Part shown: one piece after another, positions 1 through 7,421 of the stretch
Numbering within the stretch: the stretch's first letter is position 1
Layout: the number at the start of each line of letters is the position of its first letter
Origin: JBEKIK01 sp049509395
GTDB lineage: Bacteria > Planctomycetota > Planctomycetia > Pirellulales > Thermoguttaceae
Direction of reading: 5' to 3'
DNA: 7,601 bases
Assembly: GCA_049509395.1 (NCBI GenBank)
Contig: JBEKZY010000247.1
Coordinates: 1-7,601 of the forward strand
Program-made: the position numbers and the translations under genes
The notes under the pieces: model-generated
What the model was told of the DNA's origin: nothing
The model's database searches: none
Seen by the model: the letters and a program-made list of their open reading frames with translations, nothing else

Positions 1-3000
1 TGCCGGATAGGGTCATATTGCCCTTGACGTCCAATAGATCGGCCGTGGCGCCGCTGATGTTGTAGTTAATGTAATCGCTGCCTGCGAGGGTAAGGGTGTT
101 GGAACTATCGTTGAAGGTCAAGGTTCCGGCGCCGGAGGTATCGCCGGGAGAAAAGATGGCCAGTGCGGTGTCATTGAAATCGCCGATGACTGTTCCGCCT
201 CCACTTAGGGTTTGGCCTCCGAAAAGAATATAGCTGGCGGCGTTGCGCACATCGAAGGTGGCCCCGGCCATAACCTGGGTGACCGTGCTGGAAAGATAGC
301 CGGAGGGGCCTATGGCAAGAGTGCCCTGCATTATCGTGGTATTGCCCGTGTAGCCATTGCCGCCCAATAGGGTCCATGTTCCCGATCCATCCTTGATGAC
401 GCTTTGTGGACCCGTGCCGGTGCCATTCTGAATCGAACCGGTGATTTCACCATCTCCCGCGCCTCGCAAATAAATTATTCGAGCGGTGGCATTGCCGGTA
501 TTGTTTGTGATGCTGCCGATGGTAAGTTTTCCGGCATCGGATTGGAATAGATATTGATTTCCCCAAACCCCGCAGGAGATAGCCCCGATTGTGTTATTGC
601 CGCTGACATTGAGGATGTGCGGAGCAAGGGCCAGATTTTGGTTATCGCGGCGGCCATCCAGATTAATAGCGTTGGTAATGGTTATCCCGCCGCCCGGCGC
701 GCTTGCGCCGTCAAGGCTGAAAGTGCCCGTGTTGCTGCCGCCGGCTACGGTTAGAGTGCCGGTGCCCAGGGCGCCGGAGGCCGCTATACGTAAATAGCCG
801 TTGACTCCATCGTCGACTCCAACCTGCGTGTTGCCAGTGTAGGAATTGGTCTGTCCGAGAATGACCAAGCCCGTGCCATTGACGGTAAGATACCCGATCC
901 CCGTTCCGGCCGTGGCCGTGGTGGTTATCGTGGTATTTAACAAATTGGTGTTGTTGGTGGAGTTGATGAACAATGTGCCGTTGTTGGTAATCGTCGTACC
1001 GACGACGTCGGGCAGGCTGCCGTTTGCGACGCCGGTGCCGATCTGCAGTGTGCCGCCGTTGATGGTTGTTCCACCGTTCCAGGCATTGGCGGTTCCGGTA
1101 AGAATGACCGTGCCGGCTGTGCCGGTCTTGGTCAGCATGCCCGTGCCGCCGATCGAACCGGATACGGTGAACCCGGAGGTGCCGGAGGTATCTACGGCGG
1201 GGCTCAGATTTCCTCCGCCGACCAGGGTGACGGCGCCGCTGAAGTTATTGGTAGTGCCGGCCGTGCCGAACGAGGTGCCCAATGTTCCACCCTGGAGGGT
1301 CAGATTTTTATTAAGGATGTTTGTGCCGAGGTTATACATGGCAAGCACGCCGTTGCTTTCCACGGTAATCGTTTTGGTGGTGTCGCCCAGCGTGGTCGTG
1401 GTTTCGATTTGTAGGGTACCGTTTTTGACGTCGATATTTCCCAGGCCGGTTTCGCCCAGACCGGTGAGGGAAATCATGTTGGTTCCGACCTTGGTCAGGT
1501 TGTAACCGGCGCCTGTCAAGGAGCCCCCACTATTGCTGCGGATGTCCCATCGCCCAGTGCCGCCGAAGGTGGTGTTTCCGGTGAGCGTGACGTATTGAAA
1601 GGCGTTTATTTGATCCGCGGTAGCGCTGCTGACGATGGCCCCGCTGGTGCCGTCAGGGCCCGCGCCCTGAACGCTTACAGGGCGGGCGCCGAGCGTATTG
1701 CCGTTTACATCCAAGGCGGCGTTGTTGCTTATTGTAATTGCAGACGTAGCGGATGTCGGGCCAAGGGCGTTGGCGCTGCCCATGACAATCGTGCCGGCGC
1801 TTATCGCGACGCTACCGGTGAAGGATGGGCTGTTGCCGTTTAGCGTAAGCGCGCCCGTGCCTTGCTTTTGCAAAGAGCCGGCGCCGCTGATGACATTAGT
1901 GGCGGCAGTGGCGTAATTGCTGGATTGATTGAAGACCAATGTGCCGTTATTGGTTATGGCGCCCGTGCCGATGCTGCCGTCAGCCCCGCCGTCGCCGATT
2001 TGCAGCGTGCCGGAGTTGATTTGGATGGCGCCTGAGTAACTGTTTGCCGCGGTGTTGGCCACGATCACCTTGCCCCCGTTGTTTAGGGTCATTCCACCCG
2101 CGCCGCCAATAGCGCCGATGCCGGTGATTGTGTAATCCTTGGCAGCGGTGTTATTGAAGGTCATACTGCCCGGTTGCACCGCCGCGGTGACGTTGATGTT
2201 GGACGAGGACGAGGCTGATCCGTCAAAGGTTAGAAGGTCAAGATTGTAGAACATCTCGGCGTTGTTGTTCCAGTTCAGGGTGGACTTAAGATCCCATGCG
2301 TTGCTGTTCAGGTTGCCTTTCCAGGTAAGGTTTGCCGGCGTGCCGGTAACGACAAGATCGATTTCATGAGCTATGGCGCTGCTCAAGGTGAAGATTTGCC
2401 GGGTAGTGCCGCTGCCCAAGCCCGTGACGGCGATGCTGGCCGCGCCGCCGGTTAGAGATCCGGTATAGGAGATCAGTTTGTATGTGGCCGAGGCCAATTG
2501 GCCGTTGAGCATGCTGAATGCGAACGTGCTTGGGCCGGGAATGGATAAATCTCCCGCGACCGAGAGCAGATCATTATTGGCAGGCGTGTTGTTGCTGGCC
2601 AGATCGAACTTGACCGTACTTGTCAAGCTGCTGCCCAAGGCAAGTTTATTTTGAATGCTCAGCGTGCCGGCAGTGCCGTCGCCGCCTGGGGAAATAATGC
2701 CGTTGCTGCCGTTTATAATGCCGTTTGCCGCACTACCCAGGACCGTGCCGGAACCTGCCAGCGCTTGTGCAGTGCTGCCCGATCCGATGGTGAAGGCGGC
2801 GGCGAGGCCGGAGACGTCAAAATAAGCGCCGCTGCTGACGTTGATGGCCGGGCTGCTGCTGGAAATAGAACCTGTTGTGCCCAGCGAAAACGTGCCGCCA
2901 TTGATCGTGGTGGCGCCGGTATACGTATTGGCGGCGGAAAGGGTCCATGTGCCGGTTCCGCTTTTGGTCACATTTAAGGCGCCCGTGGTGCCGCTGGCGT

Positions 3001-4453
3001 CGCCTATTATTCCGCCGACCTGTCCATTGCCGCCGCCTTGCAAGTACAAGTAGCGAGGCGTTGTGCTTGCCGTGTTGTTGGTAATAGTGTTGAGGGTTAG
3101 CGTAGCGGCGTCCGACTGGATGACATACTGGTCGCCGCTAGTGGCTAATGATATGTCGCCGGAAATGGAATTATTGCCGGCCACATTCAGCAAATGGATG
3201 GCAGATGGCGCATTCCGCCCCGCTAAAGTAATAGTCCTGGCTATGCTAAGAGGGGCCGTTGAGCCGTCTAATTCTATGCGACTGGTGGCTGTGCCCCCGG
3301 CAATAGTGACTGTGTGGGCAAAAGCGACCGAGCCTAGAGCATTGCTATTCTGTAACCGCAACGCGCCGCCATTCACCGCAGTGTCGCCGGAATAGGAATT
3401 GGATGAGGCCAGAGTCACCGTTCCCGAGCCTGCCTTCACTACAATAAAATTATCGGTGGATGCGGGAGAGGCGAGGCCGGTAATAGGGCCGCTCATTACT
3501 ATATTGCCGTTGCCTTGTAATACAAGCTCTCGATGACCCGTTCGATCAGTATTACTGATGCCGCCGGTGAGGGTGAGCGTGCCGGCGTCAGATTCGATAA
3601 TATAGTCCACTCCGCCTGATGTGACCGTAATAGCTGGAGTAATGGAATTATTCCCGGCGTAATTAACTATCTGCGGACTAAGGTTTGATTCGGGAGTCGT
3701 ACCGTCGCTACGCCCGTTCAAAGTGATTACATTGGCAAGGGTTATGCTGCCGGCGGTGCCGTCGAGACTGAGATTAGCGGTACAGTTATGGCTGCCAATA
3801 TTGATTGCGTCCGTGCCGAGTGCATTGGAATTGTTTATCCGCAGATAACAACCGGCGGTGGCCGTGCTTTGATCATAACCTCCTACATACACGGTTCCAC
3901 CCGTTAATGTGCTGCTATTATTCGAGGTAATAATTAGGTTGCCGACGCCCTGGGTTGCGCTTGTGCCCCCAGTCCAAGTTGGGCCAGTGTTGTTGTTGAA
4001 ATACAAAGACGTTCCCGTGATAGTGGAATTGATAGTGAGAACATCAGTGGCATTTGTAATTCCGATTATATAAGGCGATGTGCCGGTTAGGGTAATGGGA
4101 CCGCCTGATAACGTATAGTTATTTGCTACGGTATCGGTGGATGCGCCTACGATAATGTTTTGCACCGAGATTCCGCCGCTACCGACGGTAACGGTCCCGG
4201 TGGTGCCGCCTTCGAATGTGGCACTGTCAATAGTAGGACTGTCGAAGGTTCCCCAGGCATAAGCGGGCGGGGATGCCCAAGCGCTGTTCCACATCAAATT
4301 AGTTGACGTGGTATCCCAAGTGCCGTTGCCCCCGGTGGTGGGATTCCAGTAAAGCGTTGCGGCCTGTAAGGTTGCCGCCGTCAAAAGACACAATGCGACT
4401 GTTAGGAACCCAATACCGTATTTCAGGTTTGAGCCGTGCGTTTTTTGCGACAT
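1..4453 (-). CDS. Giant secreted autotransporter-associated beta-strand (PATR) repeat protein, 3' end outside window
   Basis: I read 1484 codons from ATG at 4453 with no stop down to position 2, so the gene continues past the left edge. The ATG is preceded by AAAGGA at 7-nt spacing, and an in-frame stop at 4529-4531 rules out a longer start. Residues 1-31 form a signal peptide (basic N-region, hydrophobic core ending LTAATLQA). Residues 33-57 are a Trp-rich header (LYWNPTTGG, then W46 and W55). Beta-solenoid repeats follow, of the type GTWTL..NTYTG.TTI..GTL, clearest near residues 345-360, 500-524, 805-818, 1125-1138 and 1355-1380. A second header (W711, W720, W728, F735-Y736, TFD 742-744) starts a second passenger unit. 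SPG segments lie at 588-590 and 1435-1437. Three copies of a module of about 95 residues occur. I see no catalytic domain. Role inferred: surface stalk, adhesin or matrix protein. A PEP-CTERM tail is expected off-window but not seen. The family call is firm; the function is unknown. Confidence 0.93.
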   Translation of the reverse strand, partial: MSQKTHGSNLKYGIGFLTVALCLLTAATLQAATLYWNPTTGGNGTWDTTSTNLMWNSAWASPPAYAWGTFDSPTIDSATFEGGTTGTVTVGSGGISVQNIIVGASTDTVANNYTLSGGPITLTGTSPYIIGITNATDVLTINSTITGTSLYFNNNTGPTWTGGTSATQGVGNLIITSNNSSTLTGGTVYVGGYDQSTATAGCYLRINNSNALGTDAINIGSHNCTANLSLDGTAGSITLANVITLNGRSDGTTPESNLSPQIVNYAGNNSITPAITVTSGGVDYIIESDAGTLTLTGGISNTDRTGHRELVLQGNGNIVMSGPITGLASPASTDNFIVVKAGSGTVTLASSNSYSGDTAVNGGALRLQNSNALGSVAFAHTVTIAGGTATSRIELDGSTAPLSIARTITLAGRNAPSAIHLLNVAGNNSISGDISLATSGDQYVIQSDAATLTLNTITNNTASTTPRYLYLQGGGNGQVGGIIGDASGTTGALNVTKSGTGTWTLSAANTYTGATTINGGTFSLGTTGSISSSSPAINVSSGAYFDVSGLAAAFTIGSGSTAQALAGSGTVLGSAANGIINGSNGIISPGGDGTAGTLSIQNKLALGSSLTSTVKFDLASNNTPANNDLLSVAGDLSIPGPSTFAFSMLNGQLASATYKLISYTGSLTGGAASIAVTGLGSGTTRQIFTLSSAIAHEIDLVVTGTPANLTWKGNLNSNAWDLKSTLNWNNNAEMFYNLDLLTFDGSASSSSNINVTAAVQPGSMTFNNTAAKDYTITGIGAIGGAGGMTLNNGGKVIVANTAANSYSGAIQINSGTLQIGDGGADGSIGTGAITNNGTLVFNQSSNYATAATNVISGAGSLQKQGTGALTLNGNSPSFTGSVAISAGTIVMGSANALGPTSATSAITISNNAALDVNGNTLGARPVSVQGAGPDGTSGAIVSSATADQINAFQYVTLTGNTTFGGTGRWDIRSNSGGSLTGAGYNLTKVGTNMISLTGLGETGLGNIDVKNGTLQIETTTTLGDTTKTITVESNGVLAMYNLGTNILNKNLTLQGGTLGTSFGTAGTTNNFSGAVTLVGGGNLSPAVDTSGTSGFTVSGSIGGTGMLTKTGTAGTVILTGTANAWNGGTTINGGTLQIGTGVANGSLPDVVGTTITNNGTLFINSTNNTNLLNTTITTTATAGTGIGYLTVNGTGLVILGQTNSYTGNTQVGVDDGVNGYLRIAASGALGTGTLTVAGGSNTGTFSLDGASAPGGGITITNAINLDGRRDNQNLALAPHILNVSGNNTIGAISCGVWGNQYLFQSDAGKLTIGSITNNTGNATARIIYLRGAGDGEITGSIQNGTGTGPQSVIKDGSGTWTLLGGNGYTGNTTIMQGTLAIGPSGYLSSTVTQVMAGATFDVRNAASYILFGGQTLSGGGTVIGDFNDTALAIFSPGDTSGAGTLTFNDSSNTLTLAGSDYINYNISGATADLLDVKGNMTLSG
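428..721 (-). repeat. Shared passenger module, copy 3 (giant protein residues 1245-1342)
   Basis: It carries FSLDG, INLDGR, SGNNTIGAIS, QYLFQSDAGKLTI, IIYLRGAGDGEITGSI, then KDGSGTWTL. It sits in the second passenger unit and parallels the place of copy 2 in the first, which suggests duplication of the larger unit and not only of the module. Confidence 0.85.
3002..3277 (-). repeat. Shared passenger module, copy 2 (giant protein residues 393-484)
   Basis: Same order of landmarks: ELDG, TITLAGR, AGNNSISGDISL, QYVIQSDAATLTL, RYLYLQGGGNGQVGG. It is followed by KSGTGTWTL..NTYTGATTI. The RYLYLQG.GNGQ stretch is nearly identical to copy 4 in the neighbouring propeller gene. Confidence 0.87.
3482..3772 (-). 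repeat. Shared passenger module, copy 1 (giant protein residues 228-324)
   Basis: The pattern runs L.LDG ... ITL.GR ... AGNNSI ... DYIIESDAGTLTL ... R.L.LQG.G.I. It is followed by KAGSGTVTL..NSYSGDTAV, the ordinary PATR strand. Its LDG aspartate (D231) is 165 residues before that of copy 2 (D396). Confidence 0.85.
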
Positions 4454-4460
4454 GTTATTG

Positions 4461-4466
4461 TCCTTT
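4461..4466 (-). promoter_or_regulatory. Ribosome binding site of the giant PATR gene
   Basis: On the minus strand AAAGGA lies 7 nt before the ATG at 4453. It fixes the start, which is also supported by the signal peptide that begins there. The 90-bp gap upstream (4454-4543) is AT-rich; I found no terminator hairpin and no convincing -35/-10 pair in it, so readthrough from the preceding gene is plausible. Confidence 0.7.
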
Positions 4467-4543
4467 CGTAGAAGAAGTTGATGAAAACCGATATGGAATT
4501 TTGTGAAAAATTGACGTTCTATTTTTTGTCACTGGGATGGAGG

Positions 4544-7246
4544 TTAATTTAACTGATATTGCTTATCTTTTTTCTTGCCATGAATATACAAGGCGAAGCC
4601 AAACACCGTGCCTGACATGACCAACAGCAACACTGAAGGTTCAGGCACGGGAGCTACGGAGCCAAGCTCCGCCAATGGGCCGCCCGGGATGGCGGCAATG
4701 GTTACCGTGCTTCCGGCGCCGATGGTAAGAGTATTCGCCATGATGGAATCGGCTATAAGTTGTGCGCCGGCCTCTACGTCCACCAGCGCGGTGTTCGCCG
4801 TGGCCGGGTTGAAATTTGCCACTTGCAAAATGCCGCTTCTAACTGTCGTATTGCCCGTATAAGTTATGTCCTGAGTGAGAGTCCACGTGCCTTGGCCGTC
4901 TTTGATCAGATCGAGAGGCCCGCTGCCCGTGCCGTTGCCAATAGCGCCGGAAATCTGCCCATTGCCGTCGCCTTGAAGGTAAAGATATCTTTCCGCGGCG
5001 TCGCCGGCAATGTTGGTGATATTGCCGTTGATGGTCAGTTTATCGGCGTTGGATTGGATGAGATAGTCATAACCGCCGGCGGTTAAAGAGATATTCCCGT
5101 TTACTGTGTTGGCGCCGCTTACATTGGCCAGGTGAGAGGCGAGGTTCGTACCGTGGACAGCACCGCGTCCGGCAAGGTTGATATTCTTTGTTAAACTCAA
5201 TCCGCCTGCGATCTCCAGCCGACCGTCCGCGGCGCCGCCGGCGATATTGACGGCGCCGGTCGCATTGCCAAGCGCTGTGGAATACGTTGCCTGCAACACG
5301 CCGTCGTTCACATTGGTTGCGCCTGAATAGGTGCTATTTCCCCACAGCACGACCGTACCTGAACCGTTTTGGGCAACCGTGCCGGAGCCAGAAATGACGC
5401 CGTTTAGAGTTACCGTACTGCTGCTGTTAAAGACCAGGGAGGCGTTATTTACGACCGCGCCCGCGACCGGCAATGCGCCGCCGTCGCCCACTTGGAGCGT
5501 GCTTCCGGCGTAAATGGTCGTGCCGCCGCTGTAAGAGCAGGCTGCGCCGAGGCTGAGCGTGCCGTTGCCCTTTATGTCCACGCCTTGCGTTCCTGCCAAA
5601 GGAACGTTGATGGCGGCGGTTTGATTTTGCACCGTGATGGAGGGACGCGCAGCGCCCAGGTTTTCCAACGTGATCGTTCCGCCGCTGCCGGGATTGACGG
5701 CCCAATTCCCGGGAGTTGACGTGTTACTGTCGCCGAAGACCATGGTTCCCAGCGTTCGCGAGCCGTTTAGTTGCACGGCCGCCGTTCCGGAGATGTCCAG
5801 CGTGCTGAAATCGGCGATTCCCAGTTTGCCCGAGGCTATAAGCCCGGATTGCCAGTTTCCGCCGGATGTCCAGTCGCCGCCCGCGGCATTGGACCAAATG
5901 CCGTTGGCGCCGGAAAAAACATAGCCCACCGCGCTCAAGTTGTAATTGGTATAAGAAGTGTACGTGCCTTTTAGCCAGTACAAGGCGGTGTCTTGCGCGT
6001 CCCAAATAGACAGGTTGGGTCGGATATTGTCGAGCGTGGAATTGGCCGTAATCGGCGTCCAGGTCCAGGAAGCGCCCCCGTTGTCCGTAAATCCGCGATA
6101 CACTTCATAATGTCGCTTCCCATCGGCCGAGGAAGTCAAAGCCGCTCCGGTGACCGGATCGGCGTTCGTGGAAATATAAACCGTGTTGGGATCGCTGGGA
6201 TTGAGCGAAATCAATCCGCTGTAGGACCACTGGCCGGAATACAAGCACGAGCCGGCGTAAGCAATTTGATAATCGTGCCACGTGGTGCCGTCGAAACGGG
6301 AATAGCGATAACGTATATCAGTGCCTTCGGTGCTGCCGCTGTTGGGTCCGATGCGAACGGAGTAAGCGAGCACTGGATACCCGTTGGAGTCCAGTTGCAT
6401 ATCCGAGGTCCAAGCATGGTCATTCGAATCGGCGGCAAACACCTTTGTGCCGGCCGAGGGCGCTATGCCGCCCGACGAACTCAAAGTTCCGATCAACGCG
6501 CCGTAGGAGTTATAAATGTTGGTGCCCAGGAGATAGGCGACGTAAATATTGCATATAGGCGTATTCGATTCGTCCGGATGTCCATCGGTATAGGTGAACC
6601 ACACCTTGTCGGTTCCGTTGGTGGCGTATTTGACATAGGGGCGGATGCCGGCCGACGCGGTCCTGACCAACCGGCCCGCATAGCTCCAGGTATTGCCGTT
6701 GTCAGAGGAGATGAGCACGTTAGGGTTGTAAGCCTGGCCTCGATAAAAGTCATAAGTAATGCCCGTGCTGCTGACCCTGTACACGTTGGAATATGTTACA
6801 TTGTAGCTATCTGTGTTTGCGGTAAAGGTTTGTTCCGCTCCCCAACTGCTGGTGTCGCCGGCATAGGTCGAGATGCGGTATCGCATGAGTTCGTCGTTGC
6901 CGTGCGTGCAGTAAACGGCCTCAATCCTGCCGTCCGGGCGGACAATTAAGGCTGCCGCTGAGTGATCGTCGGCATCGAGTGCGGAATGTAATACGAATGT
7001 GCTTGTCACCCCGCTCGTGAGATTGTAAGTCACTACGTCGTTATCTCCGCTGGGGTACGGCACGCTGGTGAAAATGAATTGATTGTTGTCTATAATTGCC
7101 CGCTCGTCTTGATACCAACAATAACCGGCGTTGCTGCTGAAAACGATGGGGCTGGTTTGCGCCTGAAGGTTGCCGGCCAGACAACAGAAAAAAATAAATA
7201 AGATGAAATCATGTAAAAGAAAATTACGGCTAAAGGCCTTCAACAT
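4544..7246 (-). CDS. Secreted BNR_4-type beta-propeller (putative polysaccharide lyase) fused to PATR repeats and a PEP-CTERM anchor
   Basis: This is a 900-residue protein with four parts. Residues 1-30 are a signal peptide (MLKAFSRN, hydrophobic FILFIFFCCLAG, cleavage near LQAQ). Residues 32-445 resemble the BNR_4 (PF15892) seven-bladed propeller group that includes PL24/PL25 ulvan lyases: YCWYQDERAI at 42-51, DADDHSAAAL at 91-100, THG at 114-116, TYSN at 151-154, FYRG at 167-170, an Asp box at 180-187 (SSDNGNTW), a degenerate one at 387-394, and a closing WLKGTYTSYTNY at 424-435. H95, H115, Y152 and R169 are candidate active-site residues by analogy. Residues 446-811 are a PATR header (WSNAAGGDW) and repeats. 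Residues 867-900 are PEP-CTERM: VPEP, a hydrophobic helix and a basic HGKKKDK tail. I chose ATG 7246 because AGGAGGT lies just upstream and the signal peptide begins there; the longer frame from 7360 would translate a terminator hairpin. Activity on ulvan or another uronic-acid polysaccharide is inference. It is not a GH33-like sialidase on visible motifs, since no FRIP motif is seen. Confidence 0.93.
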   Translation of the reverse strand: MLKAFSRNFLLHDFILFIFFCCLAGNLQAQTSPIVFSSNAGYCWYQDERAIIDNNQFIFTSVPYPSGDNDVVTYNLTSGVTSTFVLHSALDADDHSAAALIVRPDGRIEAVYCTHGNDELMRYRISTYAGDTSSWGAEQTFTANTDSYNVTYSNVYRVSSTGITYDFYRGQAYNPNVLISSDNGNTWSYAGRLVRTASAGIRPYVKYATNGTDKVWFTYTDGHPDESNTPICNIYVAYLLGTNIYNSYGALIGTLSSSGGIAPSAGTKVFAADSNDHAWTSDMQLDSNGYPVLAYSVRIGPNSGSTEGTDIRYRYSRFDGTTWHDYQIAYAGSCLYSGQWSYSGLISLNPSDPNTVYISTNADPVTGAALTSSADGKRHYEVYRGFTDNGGASWTWTPITANSTLDNIRPNLSIWDAQDTALYWLKGTYTSYTNYNLSAVGYVFSGANGIWSNAAGGDWTSGGNWQSGLIASGKLGIADFSTLDISGTAAVQLNGSRTLGTMVFGDSNTSTPGNWAVNPGSGGTITLENLGAARPSITVQNQTAAINVPLAGTQGVDIKGNGTLSLGAACSYSGGTTIYAGSTLQVGDGGALPVAGAVVNNASLVFNSSSTVTLNGVISGSGTVAQNGSGTVVLWGNSTYSGATNVNDGVLQATYSTALGNATGAVNIAGGAADGRLEIAGGLSLTKNINLAGRGAVHGTNLASHLANVSGANTVNGNISLTAGGYDYLIQSNADKLTINGNITNIAGDAAERYLYLQGDGNGQISGAIGNGTGSGPLDLIKDGQGTWTLTQDITYTGNTTVRSGILQVANFNPATANTALVDVEAGAQLIADSIMANTLTIGAGSTVTIAAIPGGPLAELGSVAPVPEPSVLLLVMSGTVFGFALYIHGKKKDKQYQLN
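4937..5218 (-). repeat. Shared passenger module, copy 4 (propeller protein residues 677-770)
   Basis: It carries LEIAGG, INLAGR, SGANTVNGNISL, DYLIQSNADKLTI, RYLYLQGDGNGQISGAI, then KDGQGTWTL and TYTGNTTV. The same module therefore occurs in two adjacent genes, once next to an enzyme domain and three times in a repeat-only protein. Confidence 0.87.
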
Positions 7247-7250
7247 CGCT

Positions 7251-7257
7251 ACCTCCT
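7251..7257 (-). promoter_or_regulatory. Strong Shine-Dalgarno deciding the start of the propeller gene
   Basis: The minus strand reads AGGAGGTAGCGATG, a near-perfect anti-16S match with 5 nt between AGGAGG and the ATG at 7246. The alternative in-frame ATG at 7360 has no such site within normal distance. I could not pick out a reliable promoter in the 56 bp between the upstream terminator and this site. Confidence 0.85.
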
Positions 7258-7302
7258 GCAAAATGAATATCCGTGATGCAAACTCATGGTAAGTCGAAAC
7301 AC

Positions 7303-7346
7303 AAGAATAAAAGGCCGCGGGTCGTGGCCCCATCTCCCCGCGGCCT
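7303..7346 (-). terminator. Rho-independent terminator after the upstream PEP-CTERM gene
   Basis: On the minus strand a perfect 10-bp stem, AGGCCGCGGG (7346-7337) with CCCGCGGCCT (7321-7312), encloses a 15-nt loop and is followed at once by TTTTATTCTT (the final stem T plus 7311-7303). It lies about 75 bp after the stop codon of the upstream gene and well before the start of the propeller gene. It should end the upstream transcript and means the propeller gene needs its own promoter. Confidence 0.82.
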
Positions 7347-7421
7347 CTGTCGTCATTCATGGTCGGCCATGGCTATCGAGTAATCCTCCTCGATCCAGAT
7401 GGCAAACCTATAAAACTACTG

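Noticed and set aside
846..1505. Plus-strand open frame of 219 codons, Val/Pro-rich
   Set aside because: The Val/Pro richness is what the Gly/Thr/Asn-rich repeats give when read on the opposite strand; the minus-strand frame is open throughout and carries PATR motifs.
1..4453. Classical type V autotransporter
   Set aside because: The repeats are named after autotransporters, but no outer-membrane beta-barrel is visible and the neighbouring proteins end in PEP-CTERM tails, so exosortase sorting is the likelier route; the end of this gene is not in the window.
4511..4543. TTGACG on the plus strand as a possible promoter -35 box
   Set aside because: No -10 element at suitable spacing and no plus-strand gene follows; it lies in the AT-rich gap between two minus-strand genes.
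5993..6949. Plus-strand open frame of 318 codons
   Set aside because: It is codon-for-codon antisense to the beta-propeller domain, whose motifs are clear on the other strand; its product is low-complexity with no recognisable domain and no good ribosome site.
5912..7153. Sialidase (GH33) reading of the propeller because of its Asp box
   Set aside because: No FRIP-type motif near the N-terminus; the His/Tyr/Arg landmarks and closing W.KG.Y.SY fit the BNR_4 group better, and Asp boxes are common to many propellers.
7375..7394. Small inverted repeat ATCGAG/CTCGAT after the upstream stop codon
   Set aside because: Only 6 bp with no T-tract; the much stronger hairpin at 7312-7346 explains termination. 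Too short to call an operator.
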